Below, one piece after another: positions 59,501-64,000 of a stretch of 64,000 nucleotides of DNA. Source of the DNA: an uncultured Clostridia bacterium. Its GTDB lineage: Bacteria > Bacillota > Clostridia > Oscillospirales > Acutalibacteraceae. Numbering within the stretch: the stretch's first letter is position 1; each line of letters begins with the position of its first letter. The stretch lies in the NCBI GenBank assembly GCA_947585745.1, contig CANPXF010000008.1, positions 21,155 to 85,154 on the forward strand, in the 5' to 3' direction. Both the position numbers and the translations under genes were made by a program. The notes under the pieces were generated by a model that worked only from the letters and a program-made list of their open reading frames with translations, was not told the origin of the DNA and ran no database searches.

Positions 59501-60087
59501 CTTCGGGCGAGAATGTAAACATTCTTGTATTTGATACAGAGGTTTACTCCAATACGGGCGGTCAGGCTTCAAAGGCGACTCCTATCGGTTCTGTTGCGCA
59601 GTTCGCGGCGGCAGGTAAGTCTGTTAAGAAGAAGGATTTGGCGGCAATCGCTATGAGCTACGGCTACGTTTATGTAGCGCAGGTTGCTATGGGCGCTAAC
59701 AACAATCAGGTTCTCAAGGCTATGATTGAGGCTGAAAGCTACAACGGACCTTCAATCATTATCGCTTACGCTCCGTGTATCAACCACGGTATCAAGGGCG
59801 GTATGGGAATTGCGCAGGCTGAAGAGCAGAAGGCTGTTGACGCGGGTTACTGGAACCTCTTCCGCTATGACCCGAGACTTGCCGACGAGGGTAAAAATCC
59901 GTTTATTCTCGACTGCAAACCGCCTAAGGCGTCTTACCGCGACTTTATTATGGGCGAGGTTCGTTACAACGCGCTCTCAAGGAAATTCCCCGAAAGAGCT
60001 GAAAAACTCTTTGAGGAAGCTGAAACAGTTGCGGAGAAGAAGTACGCTCACCTCGAAAAGCTTGCAAGCTTCGAGGACGCTACCTGA
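56533..60087 (+). CDS. nifJ: Pyruvate:ferredoxin (flavodoxin) oxidoreductase
   Basis: 1184 residues, single-chain PFOR. It oxidises pyruvate to acetyl-CoA and CO2 while reducing ferredoxin, the central step of clostridial fermentation. Domains in order: pyrimidine-binding domain (ASYAFTDVAAIYPITPSSVMA), transketolase C-like, gamma domain, 2x[4Fe-4S] ferredoxin domain with CIQCNKCSMVCP (from about 696) and CTGCGACANVCP (about 750), then the proximal-cluster/TPP domain with CAGCGETPY (about 820) and GDGWAYDIGFGGLDH with NTGGQ. AAGGAGG precedes the ATG. Monocistronic, with a terminator right after. Confidence 0.98.
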   Translation: MARKMKTMDGNTAVAHASYAFTDVAAIYPITPSSVMADVTDNEAANGRTNLFGRTVQVTEMQSEGGAAGAVHGSLAAGALTTTYTASQGLLLMIPNMYKIAGELLPGVIHVSARALTSHALSIFGDHSDIYACRQTGFAMLCSNNPQECMDLTAVAHLSSIKGRVPFLHFFDGFRTSHEIQKIGIWDYEDLDEMLDHDAVEAFRRRSLNPEHPVTRGTAQNDDIFFQAREACNKYYDAVPEVVIEYMNKVNAKIGTNYKPFNYYGAEDAEHVIVAMGSVCDCIEEVVDYLNAAGEKVGLLKVRLYRPFVADYMLSELPKTVKTISVLDRTKEPGSIGEPLYLDVLAAINGSDFAGVKVFTGRYGLGSKDTTPADMIAVYRNAESASPKRRFTVGIVDDVTNLSLPRVENPDTTPKGTTSCKFWGLGADGTVGANKNSIKIIGDNTDMYAQGYFAYDSKKSGGLTVSHLRFGDTPIKSTYYVSKADFVACHNPSYVDKYDIVDDLKEGGSFLLNCAWDVDELSKRLPAKMKKILAERNINFYTVDAIKIGKEIGLGNRVNTILQSAFFKIADIIPADRAKELMKAAAKKSYLKKGQAIVDMNYAAIDAGMENLKKVEIPADWAGATGEAKSDAVSGKGELVDYVNNVLKPVNAYKGNELPVSAFMDYVDGTCPQGSAAYEKRGIAVDVPEWIPENCIQCNKCSMVCPHAVIRPVIMTDAEVDAAPVDTKTAVATGMKDYKFVMTVSTLDCTGCGACANVCPGKKGEKALVMKPIDSQRKYQAVFDYGVSLEPKQEVAEKFKESTVKGSQFKQPLLEFSGACAGCGETPYAKLVTQLFGDRMFIANATGCSSIWGGSAPATPYTVNKLGRGPAWQNSLFEDNAEFGLGMALGQKAIRNRLAEYITEIQDKTSKASLKEACETYLDTFDDSLASRAATDALISELEQADDAVAELAEKTLVDKDELAKKSMWIFGGDGWAYDIGFGGLDHVIASGENVNILVFDTEVYSNTGGQASKATPIGSVAQFAAAGKSVKKKDLAAIAMSYGYVYVAQVAMGANNNQVLKAMIEAESYNGPSIIIAYAPCINHGIKGGMGIAQAEEQKAVDAGYWNLFRYDPRLADEGKNPFILDCKPPKASYRDFIMGEVRYNALSRKFPERAEKLFEEAETVAEKKYAHLEKLASFEDAT

Positions 60088-60120
60088 TAAATTCACAACT
60101 TGTGAACACTCTATAAAACT

Positions 60121-60149
60121 ACGGGCAGTAATTTTACTGCCCGTTTTTT
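60121..60149 (+). terminator. nifJ terminator
   Basis: ACGGGCAGTA, loop ATTT, TACTGCCCGT: perfect 10-bp stem followed by a T run. Confidence 0.92.
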
Positions 60150-60358
60150 ATATCTCCACGTCAGACATTTCAGCTCCTATCTGACAATTCATATCCCCCA
60201 AACGTTTCTGCCTATGTCTTGTTTTGGATAGGGAGGAAAAGTTCTGCTATAGACTTTTTGGACTTTTTAAAAACTTTTCCTCTAAATCCGATTTTTTAAA
60301 GGAATTAAAAGGTTACCTTTAAATCTAATTCTTAATTCTTAATTTTTAATTCTTTACC
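60150..60358. repeat. Intergenic repeat family, copy B
   Basis: TATCTCCACGTCAGACATTTC at the left, then CCCCCAAACGTTTCTGCC, GGATAGGGAGGAAAAGTTCTG, TTTCCTCTAAATCCGATTT, AAAGGTTACCTTTAAATCTAA and the TTAATTCTTAATTTTTAATT tract. It is closely similar over its length to copies A (6066-6323) and E (61488-61740). Confidence 0.75.
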
Positions 60359-60469
60359 CGTGCAGTCCCTCTCGGACAATTCATCTCCCCCAAACCGTTC
60401 TTCCTCTATTTTACTTTGGATAGTAAGAAAATGTTCTGCGGTAGACTTTTTAGTTTTTCCACATCAGTC
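60359..60469. repeat. Intergenic repeat family, partial copy C
   Basis: CGTGCAGTCCCTCTCGGACAA through CTATTTTACTTTGGATAGTAAG to TCTGCGGTAGACTTTTT. It is the 5' half of the repeat only. Confidence 0.7.
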
Positions 60470-60580
60470 CGTGCAGTCCCTCTCTAATAATTCCTATCCC
60501 CCAAACCGTTCTTCCTCTATTTTACTTTGGATAGTAAGAAAATGTTCTGCGATAGACTTTAAACTCTTAAAAACTTTTTC
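60470..60580. repeat. Intergenic repeat family, partial copy D
   Basis: A tandem near-duplicate of copy C (CGTGCAGTCCCTCTC..., TTTTACTTTGGATAGTAAG, TCTGCGATAGACTTT), ending against the relic terminator of a small RNA at 60592. Confidence 0.7.
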
Positions 60581-60625
60581 TATTCTGTTTGGTGTACAAC
60601 TTCGGTTGTACTCTTTTTTATTTTA
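60581..60625 (+). ncRNA. 3' relic of a third copy of the small RNA family
   Basis: TTGGTGTACAACTTCGGTTGTACTC plus a T run and TATTTTATAAAG match the 3' end of RNA copy 1 (TTGGCGTACGACTTCGGTTGTACGC, T run, TATTTTATGAG). Nothing of the RNA body remains; the upstream DNA is repeat copy D, so the repeat probably replaced or interrupted it. Confidence 0.5.
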
Positions 60626-60656
60626 TAAAGAAAAATTATTGTATTTGGATTTTTAC

Positions 60657-60685
60657 TTGCAGATAATTATTCTTTGTGATAAAAT
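60657..60685 (+). promoter_or_regulatory. Promoter of small RNA copy 1
   Basis: TTGCAG (60657-60662), 17-base spacer, TAAAAT (60680-60685). The expected start near 60691 coincides with the first base of the outer stem. Confidence 0.75.
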
Positions 60686-60690
60686 AATAT

Positions 60691-60855
60691 CGTCAAACAA
60701 AGTTTAATATTTTTCGCAATCATTTGCGTGTATTTTTATTCTGTAAAAATACAGGCTCTATTTTCACACGCATTTTGATTGCAGTTTGAAACTTTGTTTG
60801 ACGACAATCGGAGCTATGTGTTTTTGGCGTACGACTTCGGTTGTACGCTTTTTTA
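60691..60855 (+). ncRNA. Structured small RNA, copy 1 (candidate new family)
   Basis: About 165 nt. Outer stem CGTCAAACAAAGTTT (60691-60705) with AAACTTTGTTTGACG (60789-60803), all 15 bp paired. Inner stem GCAATCA/TGATTGC, then GCGTGT/ACACGC. Apical hairpin TATTTTTA/TAAAAATA and the conserved strand ACAGGCTCTATTTTCACA. After the outer stem come GGAGCTATGTGTTTTT and an intrinsic terminator (60827-60855: GCGTACGAC, loop TTCG, GTTGTACGC, T run). It has no coding frame. It shares core and 3' motif with copy 2, while the stems differ in sequence but keep pairing. Confidence 0.8.
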
Positions 60856-60879
60856 TTTTATGAGAAACGGTAAATAGTG

Positions 60880-60908
60880 TTGTAAAATAAAAATTTTTAT
60901 GATATTAT
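60880..60908 (+). promoter_or_regulatory. Promoter of small RNA copy 2
   Basis: TTGTAA (60880-60885), 17-base spacer, TATTAT (60903-60908), placed relative to the outer stem as in copy 1. Confidence 0.7.
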
Positions 60909-60911
60909 TTA

Positions 60912-61072
60912 GGTGCGACATAAAACTTTAAAATTTACTAACGAAAGTGTGTATTTTTATTTAGGTAAAAATACAGGCTCAATTTCACATTTTCGTTAGT
61001 GAAACAGTTTTGTGTCGCAACAAATGAGCAATGTGTTTTTCGTGCGTAGCTCTATGAGTTGCGCATTTTTTA
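60912..61072 (+). ncRNA. Structured small RNA, copy 2 (candidate new family)
   Basis: About 160 nt. Outer stem TGCGACATAAAACT (from 60914) with AGTTTTGTGTCGCA (to 61019), one G-U pair. Second stem ACTAACGAAA/TTTCGTTAGT. Core GTGTATTTTTATTTAGGTAAA then AATACAGGCTCAATTTCACA, nearly identical to copy 1. Then ATGAGCAATGTGTTTTT and a terminator at 61043-61072 (TGCGTAGCTC/GAGTTGCGCA with two G-U pairs, T run). Its terminator ends a few bases before the ribosome site of the gene at 61090, so a cis role there is possible, though the promoter-to-terminator unit is complete without it. Confidence 0.8.
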
Positions 61073-61089
61073 TTTAAAGGAGATAAATT

Positions 61090-61485
61090 TTGAAAAGAGC
61101 TTTGAAATATATTGTTATTATTATAATCTGTTTGTTATGTATAACTGCTGTTGTCGCTTACTGTTACAGGGAAACAATCGAGGATTTTTTTATTACGAAA
61201 CCAACAGAATCGTACACCGTGGAAACGACCAAATCTGCCTCTGCCCCGAAGAAAACAAAATCAAGTACAAAGTCAAAGAAAAATAAATCTAAGCATAAGA
61301 GCAAAAAAACCTTTAAGAGTAAAGCAAGCATTACATACATTCTCAATACGCACACGCGACATTTTCACTATAAGGATTGCATTTATGCGGATACAATCGC
61401 AGAGCATAACGTGGAAATTTTCAAAGGAAGCCGTGATGAAATAATAGATATGGGATTTGAACCCTGCCAGGTATGCACCCCTTAA
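61090..61485 (+). CDS. Secreted or anchored protein with C-terminal Cys/His metal-binding-type domain
   Basis: 131 residues from TTG 61090 (AAAGGAGA upstream). One N-terminal helix (7-27), a very Lys/Ser/Thr-rich linker (43-78), and a C-terminal module SITYILNTHTRHFHYKDCIYADTI to GFEPCQVCTP. That module (Y-x-x-N-x-x-T-x-x-F-H-x-x-x-C, ending PCxxC) is often found at the C-end of secreted Firmicute nucleases and looks like a zinc site. No nuclease domain is present. It lies immediately downstream of small RNA copy 2. Confidence 0.75.
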   Translation: MKRALKYIVIIIICLLCITAVVAYCYRETIEDFFITKPTESYTVETTKSASAPKKTKSSTKSKKNKSKHKSKKTFKSKASITYILNTHTRHFHYKDCIYADTIAEHNVEIFKGSRDEIIDMGFEPCQVCTP

Positions 61486-61487
61486 TT

Positions 61488-61740
61488 TTATATCTCCACG
61501 TCAGATATTGCAGTCCCTATCGGACAAATCATATCCCCCAAACGTTTCTGCCTCTGTCTTGTTTTGGATGGGGAGGAAAAGTTCTGCTATAGACTTTTTA
61601 CTTTTAGAAAACCTTTCCTCTAAATCCGATTTGAAAAGGAAATAAAAGGTTACCTTTAAATCTAATTCTTAATTCTTAATTTTTAATTCTTAATTCAACC
61701 CCCTCCCCGTTTGCGCCTATTCTTAATTTGGATAGAAAAA
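61488..61740. repeat. Intergenic repeat family, copy E
   Basis: TATCTCCACGTCAGATATTGC, AGTCCCTATCGGACAAATC, CCCCCAAACGTTTCTGCC, GATGGGGAGGAAAAGTTCTG and the TTAATT tract, as in copies A and B. The right-hand inverted repeat of copy A is not conserved here. It fills the gap between the genes at 61090 and 61883; the remaining 61741-61882 shows no gene. Confidence 0.75.
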
Positions 61741-61882
61741 GGGTCGGCTATGAATTTATATCTTTAAAGGTTACCTTTATATATTGGCAAGCGTAATTAG
61801 CAATTTTTAATAACAAAAAAATATATACAAAACCGATATTTTATGATACAATTATTCTATACAGACTTTGAGGAGTGGTCTA

Positions 61883-62443
61883 TTGGATATTATCCAAAGC
61901 TTTGACTTTTCAATTCTCGATTTTATATACAATAATATACGATGTGATTTTCTCGACCCGATTATGGCGGGCGCGTCATATTTTGCCTCAAATTGTATCG
62001 GCTGGATTTTTCTGGGATTTTTACTTTTAATACCTAAGAAAACACGCCCCGCGGCGGCAACAGCCTTAGTCGCTATGGCAATCGGAGCGATTTTCGGAGA
62101 GGTTATAATCAAAAATATTGTCTGCCGAATCCGCCCTTACGACGCCTATGAGGCTTTTCACTCGGCGGTTATGCCATTCAGCCTAAACGCGGGCACGGAA
62201 ACAAGCTACAGCTTTCCGTCAGGACACACCTGCTGTTCGTTCGCCTCGGCTGTTTCGTATTTTAAAATCGGCAGAAAAGCTGGTTGTATCGCGCTTTTTA
62301 TGGCGGTTATAATCGCGTTTTCAAGATTATATAATTACGTTCACTATCCGACAGACGTTCTCGGCGGAATTTTACTCGGAATTTGTTCGGGAATTTTTGC
62401 GATATACATTTTTAAAAAATTTGATTTAGATAAAAAATTATAA
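61883..62443 (+). CDS. PAP2-family membrane phosphatase
   Basis: 186 residues from TTG 61883 with GAGGAG seven bases upstream. Five or six helices and the three PAP2 motifs: KNIVCRIRPYD (C1), SFPSGHTCCSF (C2), SRLYNYVHYPTDVLGG (C3), with the catalytic His pair. These enzymes dephosphorylate lipid phosphates such as undecaprenyl diphosphate or phosphatidate at the outer membrane face. The substrate cannot be told from sequence. The next gene starts 19 bases later, a probable operon. Confidence 0.92.
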   Translation: MDIIQSFDFSILDFIYNNIRCDFLDPIMAGASYFASNCIGWIFLGFLLLIPKKTRPAAATALVAMAIGAIFGEVIIKNIVCRIRPYDAYEAFHSAVMPFSLNAGTETSYSFPSGHTCCSFASAVSYFKIGRKAGCIALFMAVIIAFSRLYNYVHYPTDVLGGILLGICSGIFAIYIFKKFDLDKKL

Positions 62444-62462
62444 AATTGATTTAGAGGTTATT

Positions 62463-63128
62463 ATGGAGAGATTAACGGTAAAAAATCTTTACAATTTAAA
62501 GGAAACTATAGCCGAGAGCTTGCTTTCGGGAGTTACATATCCGTGGGAGGCGCTCGCGCTTATAGGTGATTTTATAAAAAAGCTCGGACCGACGCTTGAC
62601 CCCGATGTTTTTGAAAAGAGGGGAGAGGACATCTGGATTGCGAAAAGCGCAAAAATTTTTGCTTCAGCCTACCTGCACGGACCTCTTATCATTGACGAAA
62701 ACGCGGAGGTAAGACAGTGCGCTTTTATCAGAGGAAATGCTATCGTAGGCAAAAATGCGGTTGTCGGAAATTCAACGGAGCTTAAAAACTCAATTTTATT
62801 CAACTGCGTTCAGACCCCTCACTACAACTATATCGGGGACAGTATCCTCGGCTATAAATCCCACACGGGCGCGGGGGTAATTACATCAAACCTAAAAAGC
62901 GACCGAAGTCTTGTTACCGTTATGCTTGACGGCAAAAAGATTGAAACAGGCGTAAAAAAATTCGGCGCGATGCTCGGCGACAATGTTGAGGTCGGCTGTA
63001 ATTCCGTACTAAATCCGGGAACGGTAGTCGGAAAAAATACTAACATATATCCGCTTTCTCCCGTTAGGGGTTATGTTCCCGAAAATTCAATTTTTAAATC
63101 GCAGGATAATATTGTCATTAAAAAATAG
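62463..63128 (+). CDS. Left-handed beta-helix (hexapeptide) protein, GlmU C-domain-like
   Basis: 221 residues. A short N-terminal helical part (VKNLYNLKETIAESLLSGVTYPWEALALIGDFI) is followed by hexapeptide turns (IWIAKSAKIFASAYLHGPLIIDENAEVRQCAFIRGNAIVGKNAVVG, later DNVEVGCNSVLNPGTVVGKNTNIYP). This is the trimeric acyl-/acetyltransferase fold found at the C-end of sugar-phosphate nucleotidyltransferases such as GlmU, but the nucleotidyltransferase domain is absent. GAGGT precedes the ATG. The acceptor is unknown. Confidence 0.85.
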   Translation: MERLTVKNLYNLKETIAESLLSGVTYPWEALALIGDFIKKLGPTLDPDVFEKRGEDIWIAKSAKIFASAYLHGPLIIDENAEVRQCAFIRGNAIVGKNAVVGNSTELKNSILFNCVQTPHYNYIGDSILGYKSHTGAGVITSNLKSDRSLVTVMLDGKKIETGVKKFGAMLGDNVEVGCNSVLNPGTVVGKNTNIYPLSPVRGYVPENSIFKSQDNIVIKK

Positions 63129-63137
63129 GAGGAAATT

Positions 63138-64000
63138 ATGAGAAAGCTTATATCAATAATTCTGTCAATTATGATTCTATGCTCTGTGGCAGTAGCCGTT
63201 CCCGCGTTTGCCGCGGATAATTCCTACGCAAAGGGAACTAAAATTAAAATCACCTTTACCGCCGAAGATATTTTAAAACCGTTTACCGCTATGGAGGGTG
63301 AGTTGACATTTTCAGACAGCGTAAGCCTCATTGAGAACAGCGTTGAATTTCCGCATATTAACGATATTGAGTTTAATAAAGAGGGTAACGGAATTTTATT
63401 TAATTCCACCAATCTGGAAAACTATGATATAAAATCGGATAAGGTGGTTTTGAGTGCGCAGTTTAATGTTCTTCAGACTGTAACGGGAGCGCCCGCAGAG
63501 GCTAAAATTACCGATATTTATTATATTGAGGGAACTGAATTTAAAGAATTTGAGGGATTAACCCTTCCGTATAAATTAAAGGCAGAGATTGAAGTTATCG
63601 GAGGTTCGGAATCTACCGAAAACACAACCGCGACAGCTTCCGTAACCTCGGCAACTCAAGGCACGACCTCTGACAGCAGTACGTCTGTTACCCAAGCCTC
63701 AGAAACGGAAAGCACGGAGGTTACCTCGTCAACCGCCGTAACGACTACCCATCCTAACGAAACGGAAGAAACAACAAAAGCGACAGAATCCACGGCTACT
63801 CAAACAGCGCCGGGTACAACCGAATCCAAGGAAACGACAGAAACAACGGTTGCACCTACAACAGTAGCTCCTACAACTGTAGCGCCTACAACTGCTGTTC
63901 CCAAGCCTAAGCCGACACAGTCCCCGACAGTTAAGCCCGCAAAGGATTTAGGACCGGGAACTGACGAAAAAGTGGTTGATGTGACTATTACGAATCTTAA
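63138..64000 (+). CDS. Secreted protein with cohesin-like domain and Thr-rich linker (3' end outside window)
   Basis: 287 visible residues; the frame is still open at the right edge. Signal peptide (MRKLISIILSIMILCSVAVAVPAFA, then ADNS). Residues 28-155 are a beta-rich domain (KIKITFTAEDILKPFTAMEGELTFSDSVSLIEN, VLSAQFNVLQ) of the cohesin/carbohydrate-binding-like fold. Then a linker of about 100 residues, almost all Thr, Ser, Glu and Pro, with a VAPTT repeat. The last visible part (DVTITNL) begins another domain. AGGAGG lies just before the ATG. Whether it is a true cohesin cannot be decided. Confidence 0.75.
   Translation, partial: MRKLISIILSIMILCSVAVAVPAFAADNSYAKGTKIKITFTAEDILKPFTAMEGELTFSDSVSLIENSVEFPHINDIEFNKEGNGILFNSTNLENYDIKSDKVVLSAQFNVLQTVTGAPAEAKITDIYYIEGTEFKEFEGLTLPYKLKAEIEVIGGSESTENTTATASVTSATQGTTSDSSTSVTQASETESTEVTSSTAVTTTHPNETEETTKATESTATQTAPGTTESKETTETTVAPTTVAPTTVAPTTAVPKPKPTQSPTVKPAKDLGPGTDEKVVDVTITNL

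Noticed and set aside
60360..60707. 115-codon open frame downstream of nifJ
   Set aside because: It is made of two tandem repeat copies and runs into the small RNA; no ribosome site and no protein family. Kept only as a finding about frame conservation.
60691..61072. Retron-type msr-msd RNA because of the long inverted repeats
   Set aside because: No reverse transcriptase gene is in the neighbourhood, and each copy ends in its own terminator.
60150..61740. CRISPR array, suggested by several repeated segments
   Set aside because: Copies are 110-250 bases, unevenly spaced and lack unique short spacers; no cas genes are present.

Overview
The window reads as a low-to-mid GC, Gram-positive, anaerobic Firmicute, most likely an Oscillospirales/Ruminococcaceae-type gut or rumen clostridium. 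The evidence is a CIRCE-controlled hrcA-grpE heat-shock operon, strong AGGAGG ribosome sites with many TTG and GTG starts, pyruvate:ferredoxin oxidoreductase, glycogen/maltodextrin phosphorolysis, clostridial-type LeuC/LeuD, and a Thr-rich secreted protein with a cohesin-like N-terminus at the right edge. No species is claimed.

Layout. 1-3.3 kb: grpE (partial) and hrcA on the minus strand with CIRCE, then rpsT and small membrane or secreted proteins, each with a clear sigma-A-type promoter. 3.3-8.1 kb: a CRP-family regulator, leuC-leuD, a repeat element with 15-bp terminal inverted repeats, and ilvB. 8.3-11.4 kb: a dead XRE gene, then mtnN and rsmE separated by a duplicated, chimeric junction that carries a DUF3592-like insertion, then the C-terminal CinA-type amidase. 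11.7-15.6 kb: malQ-glgP. 15.9-17.0 kb: two small regulators.

17.15-48.8 kb: about 31.6 kb, all on the plus strand, forming one type VII (WXG100/EssC) secretion locus fused to eukaryote-like phospho-signalling. It holds a membrane-anchored trypsin-like protease with a C-terminal FHA domain, a PP2C phosphatase, two Ser/Thr kinases (one with an EssB-like kinase-TM-TPR layout), a 3383-residue Ig-like surface protein, two more membrane FHA proteins, EssC with N-terminal FHA and three ATPase domains, a LytTR regulator, a YukD-like ubiquitin fold, a run of WXG100-like helical proteins, a lipoprotein, and a lipase whose WXG domain lies at its C-terminus. EsaA, EssA and a classical EssB are not recognisable. 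A terminator at 32.5 kb splits the locus into two probable transcription units. The likely working model is that kinases and phosphatase set the phospho-threonine state of partners read by FHA domains, and so control export of the WXG proteins and the lipase.

49-56.3 kb: an RND transporter with a long coiled-coil insertion, an XRE regulator with two matching 19-bp palindromic operators, and a three-gene ABC-2 exporter. 56.5-60.1 kb: nifJ. 60.1-61.8 kb: copies of the same repeat family seen at 6 kb, plus two tandem, independently promoted and terminated structured RNAs whose stems covary, and the relic of a third. 61.1-64 kb: a secreted metal-binding-domain protein, a PAP2 phosphatase, a left-handed beta-helix protein and the partial cohesin-like protein.

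The two strongest candidates for something undescribed are the phospho-regulated type VII locus with its reverse-arranged lipase, and the tandem small RNA family at 60.7-61.1 kb.
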